35,449 nucleotides of DNA from an uncultured Saprospiraceae bacterium (GCA_938041325.1 CALIAG010000029.1:1-35449), one strand, 5' to 3'; positions 8,668 to 17,793 are shown, numbered from the stretch's first letter. A program made the numbers and translations. Notes: generated by a model not told the origin, from the letters alone.

Positions 8668-9567
8668 ATGGGTGCCAATTTAAAAGAAGTACGAGAAAGA
8701 ATTACCTCTGTAAATTCAACACAGCAGATTACTAAAGCCATGAAAATGGTTTCAGCTGCAAAGTTGAGAAGAGCGCAAATGGCCATTACACAAATGAGAC
8801 CATATGCTAACAAGTTGAATGACATGTTGACGAATATCCTTTCCAATTTAGAAGGAGATATGTCTTCTTCCTATGGAGTAGAGCGTCCTGTTTTAAATGC
8901 TTGTGCAGTTGTAGTGACTTCGAATAGAGGTTTGTGCGGTGCGTTCAATACAAATGTAATTAAGTCTGCAGTTGCCAATATCGAGAAGAAATATGCTGGC
9001 TTGAGAAAGACCGGTAATTTGACAATTCTTTGTGTTGGTAAAAAAGGCAATGACTATTTCAAGCGTTATTATAGCGATTGCACAATCAATTCTGAATTCG
9101 TAAACTTGTTTGAAGACTTGAGTTTTGATAATGTATCTCGTGCTTCAAAACAACTCATGCAGTCTTTTTCTGATAAGGATTTTGATGCGATTGATGTTTC
9201 TTATGGTCGTTTTAAAAATGCAGGTGTTCAGTTTCCTGAAACCTTTCAATTTTTACCAGTTGCAAAATTGGAAGTTGTAGAAGGGGAAGCGAAAAAAGCC
9301 AAAGCAGACTATATCTTTGAACCGAGTAAAGAAGCTTTATTGGAACATTTAATTCCAAGCATCTTACAAACGACTTTCCAGAAATTTTTATTAGATACAC
9401 ATGCTTCAGAGCACGGTGCGCGGATGACAGCGATGGATAAAGCGACAGAGAATGCACAAGACATGTTGCGTGACCTGAAAATTTCTTATAACAAAGCGAG
9501 ACAAGAAGCGATTACAAGAGAGCTTTCAGAGATTGTGGGTGGAGCGGCAGCTTTGGAAAACGGATAA
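8668..9567 (+). CDS. atpG: ATP synthase F1 subunit gamma
   Basis: Gamma is the rotating central shaft of F1. The 299 residues start M-G-A-N-L-K-E-V-R-E-R-I and continue with the strongly conserved helix S-T-Q-Q-I-T-K-A-M-K-M-V-S-A-A-K-L. The sequence ends with the matching C-terminal helix (M-T-A-M-D-K-A-T-E-N-A, then Y-N-K-A-R-Q-E-A-I-T-R-E-L-S-E-I-V-G-G-A). These two helices form the coiled-coil shaft. The middle has the Rossmann-like domain beginning V-V-T-S-N-R-G-L-C-G-A-F-N. The gene is the last of the operon and is followed by a strong terminator. Confidence 0.97.
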   Translation: MGANLKEVRERITSVNSTQQITKAMKMVSAAKLRRAQMAITQMRPYANKLNDMLTNILSNLEGDMSSSYGVERPVLNACAVVVTSNRGLCGAFNTNVIKSAVANIEKKYAGLRKTGNLTILCVGKKGNDYFKRYYSDCTINSEFVNLFEDLSFDNVSRASKQLMQSFSDKDFDAIDVSYGRFKNAGVQFPETFQFLPVAKLEVVEGEAKKAKADYIFEPSKEALLEHLIPSILQTTFQKFLLDTHASEHGARMTAMDKATENAQDMLRDLKISYNKARQEAITRELSEIVGGAAALENG

Positions 9568-9592
9568 AAATACACAGAGCAATAATTTTAGT

Positions 9593-9631
9593 AAAAGCGC
9601 CTGAAGTTCGAAAGAATTTCAGGCGCTTTTT
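9593..9631 (+). terminator. Terminator of the ATP synthase operon
   Basis: AAAAGCGCCTGAA and TTCAGGCGCTTTT form a perfect stem of 13 pairs around a short loop and end in five Ts. It sits 25 nt after the atpG stop codon. The A-run on the 5' side means it could also act on the minus strand, for the convergent DUF1080 gene. Confidence 0.92.
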
Positions 9632-9793
9632 AATTGGACTATATAACTTTTATAAGTTCATTGAAGTCGAACGATCGCGCTTTACCTTATATGCTCTTAT
9701 ATTTCTTACATGCTAAATCTTTCTTTTTTTAACCTCCTTCAAAATTTTCTGTGGTTTAAAAAAAAGTGTCTGTTCTTTACAAGATCCTCCTCT

Positions 9794-11176
9794 TTAAAAT
9801 TCTCTGATTTTAATACTTCTAAAATGAACAGTGTCCCCATGATCTTGCAAAAGAATATGTCCTTTTTCTGCTTCACCGAATTTGGGCCACTTGGCATATT
9901 TGCTGTAGGCGACAAGTGCACGGTATATCTGTGTGTTGCGTTCAAAATCAATATGCTTAAAACCGTTGAGCCAATGTTCAATGTGATTTCCTTTGACAAC
10001 TATCCGTGCTAAATTCCATTTGCCAACTCCTCTAAATTCTTTCTTGCGATTGGGTTCTGAAAGATTCGTAGCCGCAATTAAATCATAGACAGAAGCTAGC
10101 GTACGATTGTCCTTCACACCTTTCTTTGCATCCGGGTGGTTTTTGTCATCCAGTATTTGATATTCTAAACCAATTGCAGAACCAGGTCCTTTATTCAACT
10201 CTGGATCTACGAAATATTTAATTCCACTGTTTGCCCCTTCTGTTATTTTGAATTCCAAGGACAACTCAAATTCTCCGTATTTTTTTTCAGTAATAATATC
10301 TCCACCTCCAGTTGATTCCCCTCCATCAGATTTCAAAACAGTTAAGATTCCATCTTTCATTTCCCAACCACTTTCTGGAAAGTTATCCAACTTTGCTCCA
10401 CGCCATCCATTCGTACTTTTTCCATCCCATAAAAAGCTCCAGCCTTCAGCTTTTTCTCTTTCGCTTAAAGTATTCGGAACAAGATTTACCTCTTGTACTT
10501 CATTGTCTTTTTTCGTTCGGTATTCTTCAAGATTTTTGGTCACGATTCTAATGTCCCGCCATTCAATGCTTTTACCAATTAGTTTTTTATCATTAATGCT
10601 ATGTACTTGAAGTCCAATAAACCCAGTAGGACTTAGCTGGTCAATGATGTTCGAAGTATTTACGCCGTTTACAAAAATGCTTATTTCATTGCCGATGGCT
10701 TCGATGCGGTATTTATTCCAACCATTTTTATCAAAAGCTTTTTGACCTTTTGCGTTAAGCGATAATGGGTATATCCAACCTCTTCTGCCTTCGTCATAAA
10801 TCCCACCACTATACGCCCTGTCGCTAGGGTCTATCTCTGCTTGATATCCATGCACTCTTCCTTCCATATAGTCCGGCTTACTATTGCTTCGGAATTGAAT
10901 TCCGGAATTTAGGTCAGGGTCGACTTTTACTTCCAACTCCAAAATAAAGTCGTCATATAATCTATCTGTGCACAAGAAGCTGTTTGGAGTATTGAATTTT
11001 GAAATACCAACGATACTTCCATCTTTGACTCTATAATCCGCTTTCCCATTGAGCTGAACCCAGCCTCTGAGATCTTGGCCATTAAATAGATCTTTCCAAT
11101 CATCCTTATCTTTTGCAGAAGATTGATTATTAATTAGAATCATTAAGCTGAAAAATAATAGTAGTCTAGGCATCAT
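9794..11176 (-). CDS. Secreted protein with two DUF1080 (3-keto-disaccharide hydrolase-like) domains
   Basis: A 460-residue exported protein. The start [15 protein letters not shown] ending S-S-A is a Sec signal peptide. The frame extends to a TTG at 11197, but the ATG at 11176 (or 11173) gives the better signal. Two tandem jelly-roll DUF1080 domains are visible. The first has [11 protein letters not shown] at about 28-38 with G-I-Q-F-R-S and G-Y-Q-A-E-I-D. The second has [11 protein letters not shown] at about 248-258 with N-S-G-I-K-Y-F-V and G-L-E-Y-Q-I-L-D-D. Members of PF06439 are described as 3-keto-glycoside hydrolases or lyases of the periplasm. No 3-dehydrogenase or sugar transporter gene is adjacent, so the substrate is unknown. 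It is a single-gene unit, convergent with atpG. Confidence 0.9.
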   Translation of the reverse strand: MMPRLLLFFSLMILINNQSSAKDKDDWKDLFNGQDLRGWVQLNGKADYRVKDGSIVGISKFNTPNSFLCTDRLYDDFILELEVKVDPDLNSGIQFRSNSKPDYMEGRVHGYQAEIDPSDRAYSGGIYDEGRRGWIYPLSLNAKGQKAFDKNGWNKYRIEAIGNEISIFVNGVNTSNIIDQLSPTGFIGLQVHSINDKKLIGKSIEWRDIRIVTKNLEEYRTKKDNEVQEVNLVPNTLSEREKAEGWSFLWDGKSTNGWRGAKLDNFPESGWEMKDGILTVLKSDGGESTGGGDIITEKKYGEFELSLEFKITEGANSGIKYFVDPELNKGPGSAIGLEYQILDDKNHPDAKKGVKDNRTLASVYDLIAATNLSEPNRKKEFRGVGKWNLARIVVKGNHIEHWLNGFKHIDFERNTQIYRALVAYSKYAKWPKFGEAEKGHILLQDHGDTVHFRSIKIREF

Positions 11177-11314
11177 TAGTTTGAAATTTAAGTACAAAAG
11201 GATATCCTCCTAAATTAATAGTTTTTTTAAAGAAACTGCTTTTTGAAAGTTAAATTAATATTTAGTCAAATAAGACTTAGGCGAATAATAATTTTAGGGT
11301 AAGCTAAATATCCT

Positions 11315-11322
11315 TATCTTTC
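11315..11322 (+). promoter_or_regulatory. Probable -7 box before the nucleotidyltransferase gene
   Basis: TATCTTTC differs from TAnnTTTG only in the last base. It would place the transcript start near 11329, just before the ATG at 11343. That makes the GTG at 11325 an unlikely start. Confidence 0.45.
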
Positions 11323-11342
11323 CAGTGTATAAAATTGAAAAA

Positions 11343-12338
11343 ATGAAAGCAATCATACCAGTTGCGGGTGCAGGGACAAGGCTAAGACCTCATACATATA
11401 CTCAACCCAAACCGTTGATTCCGGTGGCGGGCAAGACCATTATATCGTATATAATTGAGCAGTTAACCGATGTAGGAATCAATGAATTCATATTTGTGAT
11501 TGGTTATCTGGGTGAGAAAATAAAGCTCTATATAGAAAAAGAGTATCCTCAAATTCAAAAGCAATTTGTTTCTCAAGAATCAAGAGAAGGCTCTGCTCAT
11601 GCAATTTGGACAGCAAGAGATGCAATCGGAGATACGAAAGAAGCTTTTATCGTTTTCGGAGATACGATTATAGATGTTGATTTAAATATTTTCTTAGAAG
11701 AAGAGCACTCTTGTTTGGGAACAAAAAAAGTCAATGACCCGAGAGAGTTTGGTGTTGTGGAATTGGGTAAAGATGGATTTGTGAAAAAGGTGGTTGAAAA
11801 ACCGAACATCCCAAAGTCAAATATGGCTTTAGTCGGTTTGTATAAAATTAAGAATGTTCAGCTTTTGCTTTCTGAAATTGCCAAGAACATCAATAATGAG
11901 CAAAGAAGCCATGGAGAATTCCATCTGACCGATGCGATAATGGGGATGATAGAAAATGGAGCAAAATTCAAAACCGTAAATGTCAATAATTGGTTTGATT
12001 GTGGTAAAAAGGAAATTTTACTAGAGACCAATGCAATGCTTTTGGACAAAGAAGGATACGCTTCTTCTAATTTACCACCGTTTGATAATTCCATAATTAT
12101 TCACCCAGTAAGTATTGGCCCAAATTGTACGATTAAAAATTCTATTGTTGGACCGCACGTTACCATTGGCAACAATACAATAATCAATCGGTCTGTAGTC
12201 AAAGAATCAATAATAGGGAGCTATGCTTCGATCGATGAAGTTGTTTTGAAAAATTCTTTGGTAGGAAGCGATGCTGCAATTAAGGGATTGAGCCAGAGCT
12301 TGAACATAGGAGACAATACAGAAATAGACTTTAGCTAG
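11343..12338 (+). CDS. Sugar-1-phosphate nucleotidyltransferase with left-handed beta-helix C-terminus
   Basis: A cytoplasmic enzyme that makes NDP-sugars from a sugar 1-phosphate and NTP. The N-terminal domain (about 1-235) has the signature G-A-G-T-R-L-R-P-H-T-Y-T-Q-P-K-P at residues 9-24, where the Arg and second Lys bind nucleotide and phosphate. It also has F-G-D-T-I-I-D near 105 for the metal aspartate, and V-E-K-P. The C-terminal part (about 245-331) shows hexapeptide-type repeats (I-H-P-V-S-I-G-P-N-C-T-I, I-G-N-N-T-I-I-N) of a left-handed beta helix. The overall form is that of long glucose-1-phosphate thymidylyltransferases. The exact sugar cannot be decided, because no dTDP-sugar or UDP-sugar genes are adjacent. 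The start is the ATG at 11343. Confidence 0.88.
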   Translation: MKAIIPVAGAGTRLRPHTYTQPKPLIPVAGKTIISYIIEQLTDVGINEFIFVIGYLGEKIKLYIEKEYPQIQKQFVSQESREGSAHAIWTARDAIGDTKEAFIVFGDTIIDVDLNIFLEEEHSCLGTKKVNDPREFGVVELGKDGFVKKVVEKPNIPKSNMALVGLYKIKNVQLLLSEIAKNINNEQRSHGEFHLTDAIMGMIENGAKFKTVNVNNWFDCGKKEILLETNAMLLDKEGYASSNLPPFDNSIIIHPVSIGPNCTIKNSIVGPHVTIGNNTIINRSVVKESIIGSYASIDEVVLKNSLVGSDAAIKGLSQSLNIGDNTEIDFS

Positions 12339-12352
12339 AAATATAAATTTTA

Positions 12353-12399
12353 CTTTACCACGAATTCAAATTGTTTTTGGTTTTGAATTCGTGGTAAAG
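12353..12399. repeat. Perfect 18-bp inverted repeat between convergent genes
   Basis: The left arm CTTTACCACGAATTCAAA (12353-12370) and right arm TTTGAATTCGTGGTAAAG (12382-12399) are exact reverse complements separated by 11 nt. The element lies between the convergent ends of the nucleotidyltransferase (12338) and the polyferredoxin gene (12423). Neither side has a T-run of terminator quality. It may be a bidirectional terminator, an mRNA end stabiliser or a dispersed palindromic element. Confidence 0.85.
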
Positions 12400-12422
12400 G
12401 TTCTTATCGATTAGGTATTCAA

Positions 12423-13988
12423 TTATAATATTCCAATTTTGTCCGCACTGATATGAATGGTTTTTAGTTCTGTTGTTCTTTCAGCAATATCCACAGAACC
12501 ATTTTCTAATCTTAGTACTCCGCGAGGACAAACCGCTGCACAAATACCACATCCAACACAACTGGCTCTGACCACATTTTGTCCTTTTTGAGCGTAAGCT
12601 CTCACATCAATTCCCATTTCACAATACGTAGAACAGTTTCCACAAGAAATGCATTGACCGCCATTTGTGGTGATTCTGAATCGGGAGAAAAATTTCTGTT
12701 GTAATCCTAAAATAGCAGCCATTGGACAACCAAATCTACACCATACTCTTGATCCCAAAAGAGGATAAAAACCAACTCCAACAACTCCTGAAAACGCAGC
12801 TCCAATTAAAAATCCATACCAACCTCTTAGTAAATTTCCATCAACAATAAATGAGCCGGTGAAGTAAGCAAGTAGAGTGAGAATCGCAATTCCACCAACA
12901 ACTCCTCCGATGATTAATGGAAGGTTTTTACCAGATTCAGCAATTCGTTTTTTGTTTTTCCAAACAATAAACCCTACAACAGCACTCAACAATAAAGTTA
13001 TTCCGATGAACATTGGTTTCGTGATAAGAATATCTCCAGTTCCATTAAAGTAACTGTACAAAACAGCTACCGTCATGACTGTTGCAAAAACCAAAACTGA
13101 ATGGATCATCCAACGTTCAAGTTTCCAAGCTTTTAAGGATTTGTCCGATAAATGCCGAAACGGATCACCTGCTGTTTCTGCCAATCCACCACAACCACAA
13201 ACCCAGGAACAATACCAACGTTTGCCATAATAAAAAGTCAAAATAGGAGAAATAATAAAGGTCATTAAAAGTCCAGATACCAACATCAACAAGCCTACAT
13301 TTCCAGCTTCTAAAAAGCCATTAAGATTCCAATCAAAAAAGAAATAATAATTTAAAGGCCACATGTTTTTGAAATCGTAATACGGATAATTCATCGATTG
13401 CATGAACTCCGGAATAAGAAATGCAAAAGCCAATTGAAAGAACATCACAGAAAAGGTTCTTACTTGCTGGTACTTATTGTGTCGGTATTTTAGAATGAAT
13501 TTTATTCCAAAAATAAGAATAGCTACAGTGTATAAGGTTCCATAAACAAACCATTGACTAGCAGCATTCCCGCTTAGCATTCTGGAGAGTGGATCAAAGA
13601 AACCCACCAAGCCAGAATTTGCTGCGCCATCAACACCCAGACCCAAAAGGTTCGGATACCAATAGAGTAGGACATAAAAACCAGTGATGAATATTCCAGA
13701 AATCCAACCCCATAAACCTTTATTGGTCAAAGCGTTGAGCCACACACCGTTGTTTTTAATGCCTTCAGGAATTCCGGCATATGCACGCCAAGAATAAATG
13801 ATGGTTCCAGAAGATATCAAAACCAATGAGAGTGCAAGCAATGCACCGCTTTGTAAAGTATTGCCTATCCAGGCAACAAACAAAAGAAGAAGACCTATGG
13901 CTCCAACTGCAGCAGCTAGCTTTTGAATCGTATCAGTGAATGGTGGCATTGGATTCGCCAAAGACATGCTTTTATTAACTTGACTCAT
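12423..13988 (-). CDS. NosR/NapH-like membrane polyferredoxin
   Basis: A 521-residue integral membrane iron-sulfur protein. About ten hydrophobic segments are visible from residue 22 to about 415. Two cysteine motifs lie at membrane edges: Cys260-x3-Cys264-x-Cys266 in W-Y-C-S-W-V-C-G-C and Cys417-x3-Cys421 in W-C-R-F-G-C-P-M. These resemble the CxxxCP motifs of NosR, NapH and CcoG. The C-terminus carries two 4Fe-4S ferredoxin motifs, Cys446/449/452/456 and Cys477/480/483/487. In the first, the final Cys is followed by Glu in place of the usual Pro. The family moves electrons between quinol or flavoprotein donors and partners across the membrane. It starts 28 nt after the FAD oxidoreductase on the same strand, so that protein is the likely electron donor (inference). 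The final acceptor is unknown. Confidence 0.88.
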   Translation of the reverse strand: MSQVNKSMSLANPMPPFTDTIQKLAAAVGAIGLLLLFVAWIGNTLQSGALLALSLVLISSGTIIYSWRAYAGIPEGIKNNGVWLNALTNKGLWGWISGIFITGFYVLLYWYPNLLGLGVDGAANSGLVGFFDPLSRMLSGNAASQWFVYGTLYTVAILIFGIKFILKYRHNKYQQVRTFSVMFFQLAFAFLIPEFMQSMNYPYYDFKNMWPLNYYFFFDWNLNGFLEAGNVGLLMLVSGLLMTFIISPILTFYYGKRWYCSWVCGCGGLAETAGDPFRHLSDKSLKAWKLERWMIHSVLVFATVMTVAVLYSYFNGTGDILITKPMFIGITLLLSAVVGFIVWKNKKRIAESGKNLPLIIGGVVGGIAILTLLAYFTGSFIVDGNLLRGWYGFLIGAAFSGVVGVGFYPLLGSRVWCRFGCPMAAILGLQQKFFSRFRITTNGGQCISCGNCSTYCEMGIDVRAYAQKGQNVVRASCVGCGICAAVCPRGVLRLENGSVDIAERTTELKTIHISADKIGIL

Positions 13989-14016
13989 TATGTAAAGTTT
14001 GTTTTGTTGGTTTAAA

Positions 14017-15354
14017 TTAGGATCTCAAGAAACTGAAAACAGAATTGAGATTTCGTTTCTTTTTTAAGCTCAGGTTTTTTCCACTTTGTTTATTGTAAAT
14101 AGAAATAACCTCTGCCTCGTATTCTTTGTAGAATTCCGGATCGAAATTAGCGAGGCTTAAATTCTGAAGAACGGTCTCTATAGGTGTCTTATCTCTCAAC
14201 CATTTTTCACAGACTTCATGACGATACCTTTGACCCATTAAATTAAAGCCTAGAATTTCTTGTGTTTGATTGTCGTATACAATTCTAATGCTTCGTCGGC
14301 CTTCCGGATGTTCCCAATAAATGGATTGATGGTTTTCGGGAGGATGGGCAAGTACAGTTCCATATACCTGATATTCGATGTCAAGGAATTTTGCAGAGTT
14401 GAACCAAATGCCTGGATCGTAAGCAACTTTTTTTCCGCAAATGTTATAAGCAACCGTTTCTCCCATCATTCTGCCTGTATACCAAATGGCTTCAATCGGT
14501 CTTCGTCCGGGTCTTGGATTGCTTTGTTGAGCACAATCTCCAATCGCGTAAACATTAGGAATATTGGTTTCTAAATATTCATTTACCACTATCCCTTTTT
14601 GAACCTCCAATTCACCTTCCTTTAGAAAAGCTACGTTCGGACTTACTCCAGCAGTAAGACCTACAAATCTACATTCTATGGTATCTCCTGATTTGGTGAT
14701 AACGTTTTCTGCTTTACCAGTACCATCATCTAATATTTCTTTTAACTCGGACTCGAGTCTTAAGTCAATTCCATGTTCGACAATATGTCGACTAATCATT
14801 TTGGACTCCTCGATTGGAAGTACATTGTCCCAATAGTTTTTTTCACGAACCAAGATGGTAACAGGAATATGTCGAGAGTGAAACATCTCAGCCATTTCAA
14901 TACCAATCAGTCCTCCTCCCACAATCGTTGCTCTGTTCAATCCTGGACTGAATTTTTCCATGGCTTCTAAGTCCTGATAAGAGTAAAGACCATATACTCT
15001 TTCCAAGTCCTGACCTGGCCATCCAAATTTATTTGACTTTGATCCCAATGCTAAAATCAATTTATCGTATTCGATTTTCTCACCGGATTTTGCAATTAAA
15101 TGTTTTTGTTTGAAATCAATAGAATTGATAAAAGCTTTCTTTAAATCGATGCGATTTTTTGTCCAAAATTCAGGCTCATAAGGCTGGGTATCTTTGAAAC
15201 GCATATGCCCCATGTAAATATACATCAGTGCAGTTCGGGAGAAAAAATAGTCCGTTTCAGAAGAGACGATAGTGATTTTATGATCACTTTGCTTGCGGAG
15301 ATGTCTAGCAGCAGTAACGCCACTAATGCCATTCCCTAGAATTACGATATTCAT
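14017..15354 (-). CDS. NAD(P)H/FAD-dependent oxidoreductase (pyridine nucleotide-disulphide family)
   Basis: A 445-residue flavoprotein of the two-dinucleotide-binding-domain family. It has the FAD-binding G-N-G-I-S-G at 7-12, the NAD(P)-binding G-G-G-L-I-G at 146-151, and the second FAD motif N-V-Y-A-I-G-D-C-A at 267-275. There is no CxxxxC redox pair after the first FAD motif, so it is not a disulphide reductase. It is closer to nitrite-reductase-, rubredoxin- or ferredoxin-reductase-type oxidoreductases. No signal peptide is seen, so it acts in the cytoplasm or at the inner membrane face. The last 90 residues are not recognised and end in a basic tail (S-L-K-K-K-R-N). It is the first gene of a two-gene operon with the membrane polyferredoxin, so it probably feeds NAD(P)H electrons to it (inference). 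Confidence 0.9.
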   Translation of the reverse strand: MNIVILGNGISGVTAARHLRKQSDHKITIVSSETDYFFSRTALMYIYMGHMRFKDTQPYEPEFWTKNRIDLKKAFINSIDFKQKHLIAKSGEKIEYDKLILALGSKSNKFGWPGQDLERVYGLYSYQDLEAMEKFSPGLNRATIVGGGLIGIEMAEMFHSRHIPVTILVREKNYWDNVLPIEESKMISRHIVEHGIDLRLESELKEILDDGTGKAENVITKSGDTIECRFVGLTAGVSPNVAFLKEGELEVQKGIVVNEYLETNIPNVYAIGDCAQQSNPRPGRRPIEAIWYTGRMMGETVAYNICGKKVAYDPGIWFNSAKFLDIEYQVYGTVLAHPPENHQSIYWEHPEGRRSIRIVYDNQTQEILGFNLMGQRYRHEVCEKWLRDKTPIETVLQNLSLANFDPEFYKEYEAEVISIYNKQSGKNLSLKKKRNLNSVFSFLRS

Positions 15355-15746
15355 TTCTCAATTGGTTTTTTTGAATCGAATTGCTTACAAGGTAATGAAA
15401 ATCTTTTTTGCTTTGCTAGACAATGATAAAGCTACAATCCTTTAAAAATTGTCGAAAAAGGAGTTTTCCCACCTCCATGTCCCGATTCAGACAACCCAAA
15501 GTGGATATAGTGTTTGTCAATTTTTGTGCAAAGCAATAATTTAAATGAATTTGAATGAGTAGATTTTACTAATTTAGTGATATTATATTGAAGGAGAGTT
15601 GTTCAAAATCCACAAAAGTTTTTAGGTTTTATCATGATTAGGTGTACAAAATCTTTTTGTATCATCCAATACTATCATTTTTTATAAAAGCCATTTTGGT
15701 CTGCTCCTTTTTCGGAAATTCATTCTATCAATTTAAAAGCGAACTT
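15355..15746. other. Divergent intergenic region (392 nt)
   Basis: This AT-rich region lies between the minus-strand FAD gene and the plus-strand T9SS gene and must hold both promoters. A weak plus-strand candidate is TTG at 15599-15601 with TAGGTTTT at 15623-15630 (one mismatch to TAnnTTTG, 21-nt spacing). A weak minus-strand candidate is the complement of 15421-15428 (TATCATTG, one mismatch). An open frame from 15642 joins the T9SS gene, but it looks like leader, not protein. No gene or RNA is recognised. Confidence 0.5.
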
Positions 15747-17654
15747 ATGAAAAATTTATTTTTACACTTTTTGTTTTTTTTATGTCTGGGCTTTACCGCC
15801 AACGCCCAGTATTATACTGAAGATTTAGAATCAGGGATTCCAGCAGATTGGGTAGTAGATGGAGCCTTTGCATTAGGGACTGCTGCAGATGCAGCTAATG
15901 CAGCCTTTCCTGTTCCTGGACATACCAATTTTATATGGGTAAATGATGATGCAATTGGTCAAGGAGTATCTGGAAATGGAACTGCAACTACTGGTATGAT
16001 TAGTTTAGATGGTACAACTCAACCAGGTTTATTTATGGAGGTCTATTTTAGAGATTTAGATTATGATGCTGATGAGACTGCTAAAGTTTCTGCAAGTAAT
16101 GATGGTGGAGCGACTTGGACGGAATTGATTAATATGACAGGTACAGCCGGTTGGGAGCAAGTTATAGTTCCTCTTGTGGACTATGTAGGTCAAACAGTCA
16201 TGTTGCGAATCGCATATGATGATGGTGGTGGCTGGAATTACGGTCTTGCTTTTGATGATTTAGTAATTGATGAAATGCCTAATGAATCTATCTCAATGGT
16301 TTCTGCAGATGTCAATTGTGGATTAACAGGTTCTCAAGTAGGAATCGAATTGACTACAAAGGCTTATGTTAAAAGTAGTGGAATTAATATGCTTACTTCT
16401 GTTGATATAAATATATCTGATGGAACAGAAACTTATACTGAAACGATCACTGGCTTGACTGCTGAGATAGGAGACGTTATAGCAGTAGATCACCCACTAA
16501 CAGTAGCTGCTGGTGAAGGAACAAATAATTTTGAAATTTGGTTCTCAAATCCTAATGGAGTAGAAGATCCGAATATGGCAGATAATATGGCTTCTGTAGT
16601 TGTGCAGGGATATAGTGGTTTTGCTGCAGGAAGAAAAGTAGTTGTTGAAGAAGCAACTGGTACTTGGTGTACTTGGTGCCCAAGAGGAGCAGTTTATTTA
16701 GATAGAATGTCTGAATGCTATCCAGATCATTTTATTGGAATTGCGGTACACAACGATGATCCTATGGAACTTGCTGCATATGATAGTGCAATTAGAGCAG
16801 AATCAGGATTCCCTGGATTTCCGAGTGTACTTCTTGAAAGAGAATCATTTTTGAACCCAGATGCAATAGCTAATCCTGTTCGAACAAAAGCGGCTGAAAA
16901 TCCACAAGCTTTTATTACTAATATGGCTGAGTTTGATGAATTGAACAATGCTTTGACTGTGACTTTAGAAGTGTTGATGAATGCGACTATTGCTGGTGAT
17001 TATAAATTAACAGCTGTATTAACTGAAGATGGTTTGAGTGGTACTGGTGCAGATTGGGCTCAGGTTAATCAATATTCTGGAGGAGGTCAAGGACCAATGG
17101 GAGGATATGAATTTTTACCTTCTCCTGTTCCTGCTGAGTTAATGGTATATGATCACGTAGGTCAGGCATTAATCGGTGGTTATGCTGGATCATCTAATAG
17201 TTTGCCAGATACATTATTCAATGGTCAGAGATACAGATTTACATTCCCAGTTCATGCTATTCCTGCTGCTCAGGTAATGGAAAACATGCATCTTGTTGGT
17301 TTGTTTACTTCTCCAGCAGGCAATATCGTTAATGCTGAACAAAATACTGTTCAAGAAGCAATTGATGGTTTTATGGTTAGCAATGAAGAAGTTTACATCA
17401 ACGAAAAAGCAACTGTTTATCCAAATCCATTTTCTGAAACTTTAAATATTTCTTTAAATCTGACAGAGAGTTATGATGTAAATATGGAAGTTTATAGTGC
17501 GATTGGACAAAAAATGGATGTTGTAAACTATGGCAATATTGGTGGAAATCAATTATTGAGATACGACGGTGAAAACTTGCAGAATGGAATTTACTTTTTC
17601 CACATTTATGTTGGAGAGCAACTAATCACGAAGAAAGTTACTGTAGCTAGATAA
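15747..17654 (+). CDS. T9SS-exported protein with Omp28/thioredoxin-like domain
   Basis: A 635-residue cell-surface or secreted protein. The start is the ATG at 15747, which gives the signal peptide M-K-N-L-F-L-H-F-L-F-F-L-C-L-G ending A-N-A-Q. Domains in order: a jelly-roll 'choice-of-anchor J' type region (about 20-185, from Y-T-E-D-L-E-S-G-I-P to F-D-D-L-V-I-D-E), a beta-sandwich segment (about 190-295), a thioredoxin-fold domain (about 298-540), and a T9SS type A sorting domain (about 560-635, V-Y-P-N-P-F to K-K-V-T-V-A-R). The thioredoxin-like part has Cys308-Thr-Trp-Cys311 in a W-C-T-W-C-P context and the cis-proline loop G-F-P at 357-359, as in Omp28-family proteins. It may be a surface thiol oxidoreductase, but no activity is proven. 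It is followed by a terminator, so it is a single-gene unit. Confidence 0.88.
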   Translation: MKNLFLHFLFFLCLGFTANAQYYTEDLESGIPADWVVDGAFALGTAADAANAAFPVPGHTNFIWVNDDAIGQGVSGNGTATTGMISLDGTTQPGLFMEVYFRDLDYDADETAKVSASNDGGATWTELINMTGTAGWEQVIVPLVDYVGQTVMLRIAYDDGGGWNYGLAFDDLVIDEMPNESISMVSADVNCGLTGSQVGIELTTKAYVKSSGINMLTSVDINISDGTETYTETITGLTAEIGDVIAVDHPLTVAAGEGTNNFEIWFSNPNGVEDPNMADNMASVVVQGYSGFAAGRKVVVEEATGTWCTWCPRGAVYLDRMSECYPDHFIGIAVHNDDPMELAAYDSAIRAESGFPGFPSVLLERESFLNPDAIANPVRTKAAENPQAFITNMAEFDELNNALTVTLEVLMNATIAGDYKLTAVLTEDGLSGTGADWAQVNQYSGGGQGPMGGYEFLPSPVPAELMVYDHVGQALIGGYAGSSNSLPDTLFNGQRYRFTFPVHAIPAAQVMENMHLVGLFTSPAGNIVNAEQNTVQEAIDGFMVSNEEVYINEKATVYPNPFSETLNISLNLTESYDVNMEVYSAIGQKMDVVNYGNIGGNQLLRYDGENLQNGIYFFHIYVGEQLITKKVTVAR

Positions 17655-17697
17655 TTTTTAAAGTACTTTAATCAAGTATATATTATCTCTATAAATG

Positions 17698-17740
17698 GAG
17701 GCATTGATTTTGTTAATAAAATTGATGCCTCTATTTTTTT
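17698..17740 (+). terminator. Terminator after the Omp28-like gene
   Basis: GAGGCATTGATTTT and AAAATTGATGCCTC form a 14-pair stem (two G-U pairs) with a 6-nt loop, followed by TATTTTTTT. Confidence 0.88.
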
Positions 17741-17793
17741 GCTACTAAATTACAAAATGTCGTTTTGAAGTAGCTTTCGACCTCGGATTCCGT

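Noticed and set aside
7021-9567. Loss of atpD and atpC as a defect of the ATP synthase operon.
   Set aside because: In Bacteroidota atpDC is normally a separate locus, so their absence here is expected.
9710-10012. Plus-strand open frame of 100 residues.
   Set aside because: It overlaps the antisense of the DUF1080 gene, has no recognisable motif, and lies where that gene is clearly coding.
15642-15746. N-terminal extension of the Omp28-like protein.
   Set aside because: A second hydrophobic segment would precede an already good signal peptide at 15747; it is more likely leader RNA.
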